Shown: positions 1 through 7,447 of the stretch, piece after piece
Numbering within the stretch: position 1 is the stretch's first letter
How the letters are laid out: each line of letters starts with the position of its first letter
Source: JALYOC01 sp036675345
GTDB lineage: Bacteria; Myxococcota; Myxococcia; Myxococcales; Myxococcaceae
NCBI GenBank assembly: GCA_036675345.1
Contig: JAKFFE010000032.1
Coordinates: 124,001 to 188,000, forward strand
Direction: 5' to 3'
DNA length: 64,000 nucleotides
Made by a program: the position numbers and the translations under genes
Notes under the pieces: generated by a model
Seen by the model: the letters and a program-made list of their open reading frames with translations, nothing else
Databases searched by the model: none
Told to the model about the DNA's origin: nothing

Positions 1-703
1 GGGGCGCTTTGGGCCCGGACCCACTCAGCGGGGACACGCCCGCGGTGACTCCCCCGGACAGCCACGCCGCACCGCCTTCGGAGGCGACGTTCAGATTCCG
101 GAAGGGCACTTTCCCGGCCTCCAGGTGCCACGCCATGGCCTTGGGTAGCTGAAGTCTGCGCGTCGCGTGGATGTTGCCAACCAGGACCACCCCTGGAACG
201 CCGGGACGGTCCTGCTGGGCGGAGCGGATGGCCTCGGCCATCCGTGCATCCCGACTCCGCGCCCCGCCGCTGAAGAAGTCGAGGTCGAAGGCCACCACCT
301 CCAGCCTCAGTCCACGGTTGCGGAGATCACGGACCCCGCGCAGGAGCTCCAGGATGGCCTCGCTGTTCCTCCCGTCCTGGACCTTCCGCTGCCAGGCCTC
401 GGAGGCCAGCAGCTCTCCCTCGGATCCGCCGGCGAGAAAGGCCGCGTAGAGGGGCTGATCCGCGGGCGGCTGCTCCAGCCCGATCCAGGCGCTGCCGTCT
501 CGCCGCGCGGCCTCGCATGCGGTCGCCAGGACGACGGCCGGGGCCTGCCGCGTTCCGTGGATCTCCCCCAGGATCAGCAGCCCCCGATCCAGGGCCTTGG
601 GGCCCAACGCGCCGGAGGGGCAGTCCGGGGTACGGGTGGACCGGGTGCAACCCAGGGTCGCCACCAGCATCCACAGCACTGCGCCGAGTCGAGTCGTCCC
701 CAC
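1..703 (-). CDS. ChaN/Tiki-like lipoprotein (partial, 3' end off window)
   Basis: The reading frame was read by hand from a GTG at 703. A GGGAGGG Shine-Dalgarno lies 7-8 nt upstream, and the preceding MBL gene stops 17 nt before it. About 234 codons are present and the frame is still open at the window edge. The N-terminus has a short hydrophobic segment ending in TLGC, a weak lipobox, so it is probably an envelope lipoprotein. Around residues 45-52 it reads LLILGEIHGT and near residue 175 VVLVGNIHA. These paired Glu/His motifs resemble the ChaN-like/Tiki/erythromycin-esterase-type fold, which includes haem-binding and metal-dependent proteins. The actual activity cannot be told. It is the last visible gene of an FHA-MBL-lipoprotein run. 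Confidence 0.6.
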   Translation of the reverse strand, partial: MGTTRLGAVLWMLVATLGCTRSTRTPDCPSGALGPKALDRGLLILGEIHGTRQAPAVVLATACEAARRDGSAWIGLEQPPADQPLYAAFLAGGSEGELLASEAWQRKVQDGRNSEAILELLRGVRDLRNRGLRLEVVAFDLDFFSGGARSRDARMAEAIRSAQQDRPGVPGVVLVGNIHATRRLQLPKAMAWHLEAGKVPFRNLNVASEGGAAWLSGGVTAGVSPLSGSGPKAP

Positions 704-719
704 GCGCGCGCCCTCCCAG

Positions 720-1580
720 CTAGGGCAGCTTGAGGGTGATCTCTTCGCGGGCGGCGAACACCAGCAGGCGATCTCCACCCAGCCGGCGGGCGCGCTCCTG
801 GCAGGTGCGGACCTTCTCCTCCATCTGGGGATCGGTCTGCAGCGGATCGTGGTGGAAGAGGGCCAGCTGCTTGACTCCCGCCTGCAGCGCCAGGTCCACC
901 GCGGTGGTGGCCCGGGCGTGGCCCCAGCCCTTCTTGTGGGCGTAGTCGGCGTCGGTGTACTGGGCGTCGGCGATCAGCAGATCCGCGTCCCGGTAGCGTT
1001 CCACGATCTCCGCCGGCAGCTTGCGCAGCCCGTCCTTGCGCTCGCTGGTGACCAACGCGTCCAGCTCGTTGTCGGTGGAGTAGACGATCTTGGCGCCCTC
1101 GGTGAGGAAGGTGTAGCCAAAGCTTCCCCCGGGGTGGTGCTGCTTGAAGCGGCGCACCTGGATGTTGCCCACCTCGGTGGCGTCCTTGCGGAAGCTGCCC
1201 TGGCGGATGTCCGCCCCCAGGTTCTCGAAGCGCACCGGGAAGTAGCGCGGCTGCATCTGTCCGCTGAGCAGCCCGTGCACCGGCTCTTCGTCCTCCCCGC
1301 CGAAGACCAGGATCTTCTTCTTCGGATCGTAGGCCGGGGTGAAGAACGGGAACCCCTGGATGTGGTCCCAGTGGGGGTGGCTGAAGAACATGTACAGCGG
1401 CCCGGGGCGGTTCTCGCTGTCCAGCTGCTCTCCCAGCGCCCGCAGCCCGGTGCCGGCATCGCAGATCACCGTGGTGCTGGAGCTGCGGATCTCCACGCAG
1501 GAGGTGTTGCCACCGTACCGCTGGGTGCCATGGCCAGGAGTGGGGATGGAACCGCGGGTTCCCCAGAAGGTTACGAGCAC
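720..1580 (-). CDS. MBL-fold hydrolase, cyclic-phosphodiesterase-like
   Basis: This is a metallo-beta-lactamase-fold protein of 286 aa. The metal-binding motif is H68-x-H70-x-D72-H73 in SHPHWDH. Further ligands appear as DAQYT (Asp), GWGHA (His) and FHHDP (His). This arrangement is typical of the PhnP/RNase Z-like branch that hydrolyses phosphodiesters such as cyclic nucleotides; the substrate here is inferred only. The GTG at 1580 is chosen because the AAGGTGA Shine-Dalgarno lies just before it and forms the end of the upstream FHA gene, whose TGA stop is inside the SD. An in-frame longer start would overlap FHA without a site. It begins directly with the conserved strand LVTFWGTRGS. With the FHA gene it likely forms a signalling operon. 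Confidence 0.85.
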   Translation of the reverse strand: MLVTFWGTRGSIPTPGHGTQRYGGNTSCVEIRSSSTTVICDAGTGLRALGEQLDSENRPGPLYMFFSHPHWDHIQGFPFFTPAYDPKKKILVFGGEDEEPVHGLLSGQMQPRYFPVRFENLGADIRQGSFRKDATEVGNIQVRRFKQHHPGGSFGYTFLTEGAKIVYSTDNELDALVTSERKDGLRKLPAEIVERYRDADLLIADAQYTDADYAHKKGWGHARATTAVDLALQAGVKQLALFHHDPLQTDPQMEEKVRTCQERARRLGGDRLLVFAAREEITLKLP

Positions 1581-1590
1581 GGCCAAGGAG

Positions 1591-1932
1591 TCACCTTTCG
1601 AAGTAGACGAACACCAGGCTGCCCAGCTGCAGGGTGTCACCGTCGCGCAGGACCGCGCGGTGGATCCGGACCCCGTTCAGCAACACCCCGGCCTTGCTGT
1701 CCAGGTCCTCGCACACGTACTCGTCCTCACGCGCGCGCAGGATCAGGTGGCGGGGGGAGAGCTCGGTGGCGGCGATCTTCAGCTGGGCCCGGGCACCCCG
1801 CCCCAGCACCAGCTCCTCGCCCTCCAACAAGAAGCGCTCATGCGGAGCGCCCTGGATCAATTCCAGGACGTGTCCCGCGCGGCGGCGCCCCAGCGCCTGC
1901 GGCGAGTCCGTCAGCCTCCGCTCATTCCTCAA
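1591..1932 (-). CDS. FHA-domain protein
   Basis: This small forkhead-associated protein is 113 aa with a TTG start at 1932 and about 7 nt from a GGAGGGG Shine-Dalgarno; a longer frame exists but lacks such a site. Visible FHA hallmarks are VLGRGARAQLKI, the LSPRHLIL strand (Ser/His of the phosphothreonine pocket), DLDSKAGVLLNG (an NG-like turn) and LRDGDTLQLG near the C-terminus. FHA domains bind phosphothreonine peptides, so it is a probable adaptor for Ser/Thr kinase signalling, and a PEGA kinase lies about 10 kb away. Its stop codon overlaps the Shine-Dalgarno of the following MBL gene, which suggests coupled translation. Confidence 0.85.
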   Translation of the reverse strand: MRNERRLTDSPQALGRRRAGHVLELIQGAPHERFLLEGEELVLGRGARAQLKIAATELSPRHLILRAREDEYVCEDLDSKAGVLLNGVRIHRAVLRDGDTLQLGSLVFVYFER

Positions 1933-2370
1933 GTGCGCCCCTCCGCGCCCCGGCCGGCCTAGAACCAATGGGTGCAAAAGGAAGCGTAGTCGGTCGTCCG
2001 GCGGGGAACCAGAGAGCGGCGTTCGGGGGGAGGAGCCGTGGCCCTGGTTCGACCCCCTCCCGGAGGGCGCTCCCGGTGGGCCTTGCTATTCTGCGACGCG
2101 TCTTCGGTTGTCGGTGGCGCCTGCCTAAGCCTTGGAACTTGCTGCCGATTCGGCGTGGCCACTGACAACGGCTGGGTTGTCGCAGAATAGCAGGGGGCGC
2201 CGGACCTCCCCTCCCTGGACCGGCCCTTCCATCCCAGCGGGCTGCGAGATCAGCTCGGAGCCTCCCTCCGGGAGGGCCTCTGGTGGCGGCCTCACCGGGG
2301 CGCATCGGTCGACTGGACCGACTTTTCGACGAGCGTTGTAACTTCCGGAAGGCTCCGGTCACATGGCTGG
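1933..2370. other. Gene-free divergent intergenic region
   Basis: There are 438 bases between the FHA gene (-) and the ECF sigma gene (+). No credible coding frame is seen; open frames here are compositionally biased and lack homology. The stretch holds the long palindrome at 2084-2192, plus short GC hairpins around 2056-2068 (CCCTCC/GGAGGG) and 2258-2273. A GGAACTT heptamer at 2134-2140, resembling an ECF-type -35 element, sits in the palindrome loop. A GTAACTT lies at 2338-2344. Confidence 0.6.
2084..2192. repeat. 109-bp imperfect palindrome (MITE-like or structured RNA)
   Basis: The outer arms TGCTATTCTGCGAC (2084-2097) and GTCGCAGAATAGCA (2179-2192) are perfectly complementary over 14 bp. 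The inner arms GTTGTCGGTGGC (2107-2118) and GCCACTGACAAC (2158-2169) match over 12 bp with one G-T wobble. Two 9-nt unpaired segments separate them symmetrically. The central loop carries a further small stem, GCCG-ATT-CGGC. Candidates are a MITE with terminal repeats (it starts TG and ends CA, but no target duplication is apparent), a long regulatory hairpin, or an ncRNA. Confidence 0.7.
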
Positions 2371-2988
2371 GTGCAGGCCGCGCGATCCAGCTGGGCGATG
2401 ATCCTCTCGGGGCTGTTCGGGGTTGATCCCGAGCGGACCGAGCGCGAGCTGGCCCGCCGTGCCCGGGAGGGGGACGCCTCCGCCTTCCGGGAGATCTTCG
2501 ATCGCTGTGGTCCGGCGGTCCGGCGCTTCTCGCGCGATCTGCTAAGGGATCCGACCCTGGCGGATGAGGTCACCCAGGAGACCTTCGTCCGCGCCCTGGA
2601 CCGACTGGGACGGTTGAAGCAGGACGAGCGACTCCTGGCGTGGCTGCTGGGGATCGCCCGGCTGGTCTGCGCCGAGCAGTTCCGCCTTCGCCGCCGCAGC
2701 CAGGACCGACACTGCGAAGACTCCGAGGAGGGCGCCAGCGTTCCCGCCAGCTTCACCCCCGAATCGCGGGTGTTGGCGCGAGAGGCGGCCGGGGTGATCC
2801 AGGCAGGGATGGACGCGCTGTCGGTGGATCGTCAGACCGCGCTGTTGCTGCGCTTCGATCACGGGCTGGCGTACCAGGAGATCGCCGAGATGATGGGCTG
2901 GTCGCTGGCCAAGGCCAAGGTGGAGATCCACCGGGCCCGGGTGCTGCTGCGGGACCGGATGGATCGCTATGAGCAGGGGGAAGCATGA
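2371..2988 (+). CDS. ECF-family RNA polymerase sigma factor
   Basis: This sigma-70 family protein of the extracytoplasmic-function type is about 205 aa. Region 2 is seen as REGDASAFREIFDR through ADEVTQETFVRAL (core binding and -10 recognition). Region 4 is ALSVDRQTALLLRF through YQEIAEMMGWSLAKAKVEIHRAR, a helix-turn-helix for the -35 element. The start is uncertain: the GTG at 2371 or the ATG at 2398, which begins MILSGLFGV and retains all domains; neither has a strong Shine-Dalgarno. Its TGA overlaps the ATG of the next gene (ATGA), a typical sigma/anti-sigma arrangement with translational coupling. It probably responds to envelope stress sensed by that partner. Confidence 0.92.
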   Translation: MQAARSSWAMILSGLFGVDPERTERELARRAREGDASAFREIFDRCGPAVRRFSRDLLRDPTLADEVTQETFVRALDRLGRLKQDERLLAWLLGIARLVCAEQFRLRRRSQDRHCEDSEEGASVPASFTPESRVLAREAAGVIQAGMDALSVDRQTALLLRFDHGLAYQEIAEMMGWSLAKAKVEIHRARVLLRDRMDRYEQGEA

Positions 2989-3443
2989 TCGCCCCCTGTG
3001 AGCTGGACCGGGTGGAGTCGCTGCTCTTCGGGGAGCTTCCGGCAGCGGAGGCGTCCGAGGTCCGCGCCCACCTGGACCACTGCGCCGACTGCGCCCGGGA
3101 GTGGCAGTCGCTCCAGCACACCCGCTCGGCGCTCACCGGAGCCCCCCGCCGTCAGCCGGAGCGGATCGGCCACCTCTACCCGGCGATCTCCCGGAAGCTG
3201 CAGGCGCGTCGGTCGGTCCGCCGCCAGCTGAGCGGAATGGCCCTGACCTTCGCCAGCCTCTGCGCGGTGGTGCTCCTCTCCCACGGAACGATGGGGACCG
3301 CGCGCACGCTGGAGATCTTCAGCGACACCTGTGCCCGCCAGTGCACCGAGCCCGCGATCTGCGAAGTGCCGTCGGAGCAGGATGAGATCGCCGCGCTGGA
3401 GCAGCGGTTCGCGGCGTGTCTGATCGCCACCCCGGCGCAGTGA
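2985..3443 (+). CDS. Zinc-finger anti-sigma factor with periplasmic cysteines
   Basis: This 152-aa membrane protein overlaps the sigma gene by 4 nt. The N-terminal cytosolic part carries a ZAS-type motif, H29-x3-C33-x2-C36, with C5 upstream, which in this family binds zinc and holds the sigma factor. A single hydrophobic segment covers residues 85-98. The short C-terminal, presumably periplasmic, tail holds four cysteines at 116, 120, 126 and 145. That is unusual for such a small domain and suggests thiol/disulfide or metal sensing. Release of the sigma factor by oxidation or proteolysis is inference. The DsbA-like lipoprotein downstream fits a redox theme. Confidence 0.85.
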   Translation: MIAPCELDRVESLLFGELPAAEASEVRAHLDHCADCAREWQSLQHTRSALTGAPRRQPERIGHLYPAISRKLQARRSVRRQLSGMALTFASLCAVVLLSHGTMGTARTLEIFSDTCARQCTEPAICEVPSEQDEIAALEQRFAACLIATPAQ

Positions 3444-3541
3444 GCGGGCTGTAACCAACTCCAGCGCCGGAACACTCTCCCTTGAAGCCGGCAATCGCGC
3501 CGGTGGATCCCTCGACAGATCTCGAAGGCAAGGAGCGCGGC

Positions 3542-4369
3542 ATGCGTTTGTGGACCGGAGTGTGCGTGGTGGCTGGATTGGCCGTGGGCGGTTGTGACGC
3601 TCCGCCCCAGGTGATGCTGGAGCGCGCGGCCCTGGCGCAGGTAGCGGCACCAGGAGAAGAGGCGCAGAAGGACTGCGGCTGCGACGGTGAGGCCTGCCCG
3701 GAGGCCGCCCAGAACAAGGCCGCGGTCCCCACCGAGCCGGTGATCTACCGCCAGGTGAACGTGGAGGGCGCGCCCACCGCGATGCTCGCCCGTGGAGGAC
3801 TGCGCGAGGCCGATCCCCGAACCCGGGAGGAGGCCTTGATCACCGTGGCGGTCTTCTCCGACTACCAGTGCCCCTACTGCGCGCGCGCCGACGCCACCCT
3901 CCAGGAGGTGGCGGAGGCCTACGGGGATCGGGTGCGGATCGTGATGAAGCAGATGCCACTCCCGATGCACACCCACGCCCGTCAGGCCGCGGTGGCCGCG
4001 TTGGCCGCCGGCGATCAGGGCAAGTACTGGGAGATGCACGAGCGGCTCTTCGCCAACCGCCAGGCGCTGGACCCGGTCAGCCTGGAGCGGCACGCACAGG
4101 AGCTGGGCCTGGACGTGGCGCGCTTCAAGCAGTCCCTGGCCGACCCGGCCCACCAGGCGCGGATCCAGCAGGATCTGGCGGAGGCCGCGGCGCTGGGGAT
4201 CCGCGGCACCCCGGCGTTCTTCATCAATGGACGCCAGCTGCTGGGAGCCCGGCCGGCGGCGGCCTTCCAGCAGGCCCTGGAGCAGGAACTGGTCCGCGCT
4301 GAGCGGCTGGTGGCCTCCGGGGTGTCGCGCTCGCAGGTCTACGCGCGGCTGATGGAGCAGACGAAGTAG
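3542..4369 (+). CDS. DsbA-like thioredoxin-fold lipoprotein
   Basis: This 275-aa protein starts at the ATG at 3542, preceded by AAGGAG; an upstream in-frame Met at 3482 would place the signal peptide internally. The signal ends in AVGGC, giving a lipidated C18. A cysteine-rich stretch follows (DCGCDGEAC, about residues 44-52). The thioredoxin/DsbA domain starts near residue 100, with the active site C110-P-Y-C113 in FSDYQCPYC. The helical insert follows, then the cis-proline loop GIRGTPAFFING around residue 223. The family carries out periplasmic disulfide exchange. It lies about 100 nt after the anti-sigma gene on the same strand, so it may be co-regulated or a target. Polarity (oxidase, reductase or isomerase) cannot be told. 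Confidence 0.9.
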   Translation: MRLWTGVCVVAGLAVGGCDAPPQVMLERAALAQVAAPGEEAQKDCGCDGEACPEAAQNKAAVPTEPVIYRQVNVEGAPTAMLARGGLREADPRTREEALITVAVFSDYQCPYCARADATLQEVAEAYGDRVRIVMKQMPLPMHTHARQAAVAALAAGDQGKYWEMHERLFANRQALDPVSLERHAQELGLDVARFKQSLADPAHQARIQQDLAEAAALGIRGTPAFFINGRQLLGARPAAAFQQALEQELVRAERLVASGVSRSQVYARLMEQTK

Positions 4370-4388
4370 TCCGCCCCGCGAAAAGCAT

Positions 4389-4426
4389 CGGGCCCGCTCC
4401 ACCCTGGATGGGGTGACGCGGGCCCG
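4389..4426. terminator. Convergent-gene hairpin terminator
   Basis: Arms CGGGCCCGC (4389-4397) and GCGGGCCCG (4418-4426) form a 9-bp stem, with an inner CACCC/GGGTG stem at 4400-4415. It lies between the converging DsbA-like and EF-hand genes. On the minus strand the stem is followed by TTTT (complement of 4381-4384), so it terminates at least the EF-hand transcript. Confidence 0.7.
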
Positions 4427-4458
4427 CGTGCTGCCGGAAGATTTCCCGGGGAGCGACC

Positions 4459-5004
4459 TTAGACGAACCACTCCGGGGCCGGGGGCGGCGCGGGAGGCTG
4501 GGTCTGGGTCTGGATGTCCTGGGCCAGCGAGTCGACCTCGCCGCGGGAGACCTGGCCGCTCTTGTCCTCGTCCAGCAGGTAGACCGCGATCTTGGCCGCG
4601 ATGTCCGCCTTGAGGTCCGCCATCGACTGGCCCGCATCCTCCAGCGCCTGCTTCACCGGGGCCTTCACCTCCGCCTGGGTCAGCTTGTCATCGCGCGAGG
4701 TGTCCGCCTTGGTGAACCACTCGGAGGCGATCTCCGGGATGCTCTTCCCGTCCTGTCCCTCTCCCAGCTTGGCCACCAGTGCCTTGAGCTGCGCGCCGAC
4801 CTCGTCGAGGACGATCTTGCCGTTCTTGTCGGTGTCCAGCGCGTCCATGAACGCGTCGGTGGCCTGATCCACCTTGATCCCGCCGAAGATCCCACCGCCC
4901 ACCTTGGCCTTCTCCACCATCGACTTCACTTCGTCGCGGCTCAAGGCGCCGTCGACGCGGGTGTCGATGCGGGAGAAGATCGAGCCAATCGTGGGTCCGG
5001 ACAT
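4459..5004 (-). CDS. Four-EF-hand calcium-binding protein
   Basis: This 181-aa protein starts at the ATG at 5004, preceded by a GGAGG Shine-Dalgarno. Four EF-hand loops are visible. Residues 14-25 (DTRVDGALSRDE) are degenerate at loop position 3. Residues 57-68 (DTDKNGKIVLDE) are canonical. Residues 101-112 (DTSRDDKLTQAE) lack the usual Gly at position 6. Residues 145-156 (DEDKSGQVSRGE) are canonical. There is no signal peptide, so a cytosolic calmodulin/calerythrin-like Ca2+ sensor or buffer is the best reading. It has a Pro-rich C-terminal tail. It lies downstream of an OmpA-type gene but is separated from it by a terminator-like hairpin, so it is probably transcribed alone. Confidence 0.88.
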   Translation of the reverse strand: MSGPTIGSIFSRIDTRVDGALSRDEVKSMVEKAKVGGGIFGGIKVDQATDAFMDALDTDKNGKIVLDEVGAQLKALVAKLGEGQDGKSIPEIASEWFTKADTSRDDKLTQAEVKAPVKQALEDAGQSMADLKADIAAKIAVYLLDEDKSGQVSRGEVDSLAQDIQTQTQPPAPPPAPEWFV

Positions 5005-5133
5005 GGGGGGCTGCCTCCGATAATGCGGCGAAAGTGACCAGATTATCGGGAGGGATGTAGGACAGTTGCCTCCAAGGTAGACAGAATCGCCACCTTGGTC
5101 CCCTCCCCCAGTCCTTTCGGGCACTTAAGGGAG

Positions 5134-5164
5134 GCGGGCGCCACCCCCGGAGGGTGACGCCCGC
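5134..5164 (-). terminator. Hairpin terminator after OmpA-type gene
   Basis: GCGGGCG (5134-5140) pairs with CGCCCGC (5158-5164), with an inner ACCC/GGGT stem. It lies just after the minus-strand OmpA-type gene. No T-run follows. The shape (outer GCGGGC stem, inner ACCC..GGGT, then GACGC) closely resembles the hairpin at 4389-4426. Confidence 0.5.
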
Positions 5165-5181
5165 AGTTCCCACCTCGACCG

Positions 5182-5826
5182 CTAGCCCACGTTCCGGTCG
5201 CCCTCGGGCTGCTGCTGCTGCGGAACCGAGATGTGCAGCTGCACCCGGCGGTTGGCCGCGCGGCCCTCCACCGTGGAGTTGTCGGAGATCGGCTTCTCCT
5301 CTCCCGCGCCCACGGTGACCAGCTGGTGGTCCTTGACCCCGCGGGCCGCCAGCACCTCCTTCACCGCCACCGCCCGACGACGGGACAGCTCGTCGTTGTA
5401 GAGATCGCTGCCGATGCTGTCGGTGTGGCCCTCGATCCGGATCCGGTCCTCCGGGTACTTGGCCAGGATGTCTCCGACCTTGTTGAGTTGGTCCAGCGCC
5501 TCGGGGCGCAGCTGCGCCTCATCGAAGTCAAAGAGCACATCGCTCCTCATCTTCACCAGCACCGCGTTCTCCACGCGCTTGGTCTCGGCGACCTTCTCCA
5601 GCTCCTGGGCCTGCTTGTCGAGGTAGTTGCCAACGGATCCGCCGGCCACCGCGCCCACCGCGGCGCCCACCACCGCGCCTCGGCCTCCTCCGGCTGCCCC
5701 ACCCACGCCGGCGCCGATCACCGCGCCCGCCGCCGCCCCCGTGGCGGTCCGGCGACCCGGCGTCGCGCACCCGGCCACCATCGCCAGCACCACGCCGGCC
5801 AGTACCACTCGCTTCGTTGCGTTCAT
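5182..5826 (-). CDS. OmpA-family lipoprotein with glycine zipper
   Basis: This 214-aa protein has a signal peptide ending in MVAGC (lipobox). A glycine-zipper segment follows (about residues 28-70, repeated GAxxGAxxG). The OmpA/Pal peptidoglycan-binding domain is at about residues 92-205. The domain is recognised by SDVLFDFDEAQLRPEA, IRIEGHTDSIGSDLYNDELSRRRA and GRAANRRVQL, including the Asp and Arg that bind diaminopimelate. Glycine-zipper plus OmpA proteins anchor the outer membrane to the cell wall. The C-terminus is Gln/Pro-rich. It is a single gene by context, followed by a hairpin. Confidence 0.93.
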   Translation of the reverse strand: MNATKRVVLAGVVLAMVAGCATPGRRTATGAAAGAVIGAGVGGAAGGGRGAVVGAAVGAVAGGSVGNYLDKQAQELEKVAETKRVENAVLVKMRSDVLFDFDEAQLRPEALDQLNKVGDILAKYPEDRIRIEGHTDSIGSDLYNDELSRRRAVAVKEVLAARGVKDHQLVTVGAGEEKPISDNSTVEGRAANRRVQLHISVPQQQQPEGDRNVG

Positions 5827-5942
5827 TCGAGCCTCCTGTGCCTTTTGATCGAATGTGCATCGTGCGCATTCGATCTCCGGGGAGGCCCGCCCCGCCGACG
5901 CCAGGGCGAGCGGACGAGCAGGGGGTAGCTTGCTTTACGCTC

Positions 5943-7421
5943 CTACGGAGGCGGGTACAGGGCCCGCAGGATCAGATCCGCGCGCGCGCCCCAGGAACCC
6001 TCGTTGTGCACCGCGCCGGGTGCCTCCAGGTAGTGCAGGTCCTGCTCCAGCGACCACCCTTCGGCGAGCAGCGCGTCCCGCAGCGCCCGGGCATTGTCCA
6101 CGTTCGCCTGCGGCGGGTTCCCCTCCTGGGTCCCCATGTCCAACCAGATCCGCAGCGGCAGCTTCGCCTCCAGGGCGCTCACCCGGCCCAGGATCTCCCG
6201 GTCCGACCACCAGATGGAGGGCGAGACCACCCCCAACCGCTGGAAGGTCTCCGAGCGGGTCAGTCCCAGGTAGAGCGACACCAGCCCGCCCAGCGACGAC
6301 CCGCCCACCCCGGTGGAGGCGGCGTCGGTCCGGGTGCGGAAGGCGGCGTCCACCTGCGGCTTGAGCTCGTCGACCAGGAACGACGCGTAGGCCGCGGCCT
6401 CGCCCCCGCCGTACTGCGGGTCGGCCACCGGGGTGTAGTCGGCGATCCGGTCGCTGCCCACGTTGTAGACCCCGACCAGGATTACCGGCTCCAGCTGGCC
6501 CAGCTGCACCAGGCGCTGCGCCACCTCATCCAGGTGCCACTCTCCGGCAAAGGAGGTGGAGCCATCCATCAGGTTCTGCCCATCGTGCAGGTAGAGCACC
6601 GGGTAGCGCAGGGTGTTGCCCTCGTCGTGGTAGCCGGGCGGCAGCCACACGATCACGTCGCGCGTCGCCACGTGGCTGGAGGTCACCCCCCGCAGGTACT
6701 CGATGTTTCCGGTGAGCACCTTCGACTTGTCCGAGCTCAGCCACCCACCCACCGCCAGCGACGCCGTCTGCGGCTCGCTTCCCACGGCCAGGGTCCGGTT
6801 CGGAGCCTCTTCTCCGGTGGCCAACCGCTCCGAGGTGGACCAACTGCCCCGCGTCAGCGCGTACTCCAGGGTGCTGTTCGCCGGCAGCTGGACCTGGCCT
6901 ACGAACTTCCCGTCTGCGCGCTTGTACAGCCGCAGCCCCCGGGGGTTCCAGGCGCCCAGCTCCGGCAGGTTGCCGGTCACCCACACCGGGGAGCCGGCCG
7001 GGTGGCTGGAGGGCACGGTCACCTCAAAGGTCACCGCCGGACGCGAGGGATCGGCAGGCGTCGCCCAGCGCGCCACCTCGGTCACCACCTCCTGGTACTG
7101 CCCCTGGACAATCGGAAGAGAGCGGAGCGGGACCGGCTCCAGGGTGTGGGACAGCTCGGGAAGCTCGCCGTCCTCGCCCCGCAGCGCGAAGTTGAAGGTC
7201 AGCACCTGCCCGGGCGGGAGGGGGAAGCTCCCCACGTAGCCAGCGTCGGCGGCGTACTGCAGCGGCAGCCCGTCCGCGAAGGCCGGATGCTCGCCCCGGA
7301 CCACCACCGTGGCGTCCCGGGGCGTGTCCAGCGGGGCCAGGACGGTGAAGGCCACCTCCTGGGAGGCACAGCCCGCAAGGGCGAGGAGGACGACGGCAAG
7401 GGCGTTCGCGCGGTTCGGCAT
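5943..7421 (-). CDS. Esterase (enterochelin-esterase/esterase-D type) with starch-binding-like domain
   Basis: This 492-aa lipoprotein has the signal ending LALAGC. An N-terminal beta-rich region is followed by a CBM20-like carbohydrate-binding domain at about residues 148-235 (VTGNLPELGAWNP.GLRLYKR). The C-terminal alpha/beta hydrolase spans about residues 255-490. It starts DVIVWLPPGYH, has YPVLYLHDGQNLMD as the oxyanion strand, GVGGSSLGG as the nucleophile elbow and GAVHNEGSW as the catalytic His. The fold matches the putative esterase family of IroE/Fes and antigen 85. The substrate is unknown; a sugar ester or siderophore ester is possible. Starch-binding plus esterase-D architecture is known in bacteria. 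Stop at 5943; the flanking genes are not tightly linked. Confidence 0.88.
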   Translation of the reverse strand: MPNRANALAVVLLALAGCASQEVAFTVLAPLDTPRDATVVVRGEHPAFADGLPLQYAADAGYVGSFPLPPGQVLTFNFALRGEDGELPELSHTLEPVPLRSLPIVQGQYQEVVTEVARWATPADPSRPAVTFEVTVPSSHPAGSPVWVTGNLPELGAWNPRGLRLYKRADGKFVGQVQLPANSTLEYALTRGSWSTSERLATGEEAPNRTLAVGSEPQTASLAVGGWLSSDKSKVLTGNIEYLRGVTSSHVATRDVIVWLPPGYHDEGNTLRYPVLYLHDGQNLMDGSTSFAGEWHLDEVAQRLVQLGQLEPVILVGVYNVGSDRIADYTPVADPQYGGGEAAAYASFLVDELKPQVDAAFRTRTDAASTGVGGSSLGGLVSLYLGLTRSETFQRLGVVSPSIWWSDREILGRVSALEAKLPLRIWLDMGTQEGNPPQANVDNARALRDALLAEGWSLEQDLHYLEAPGAVHNEGSWGARADLILRALYPPP

Positions 7422-7447
7422 GGCGCGCGCTGTATACCGCCAGGGGG

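Noticed and set aside
2084..2192. tRNA or rRNA in the palindrome region
   Set aside because: No cloverleaf, CCA end or anticodon loop could be folded from it.
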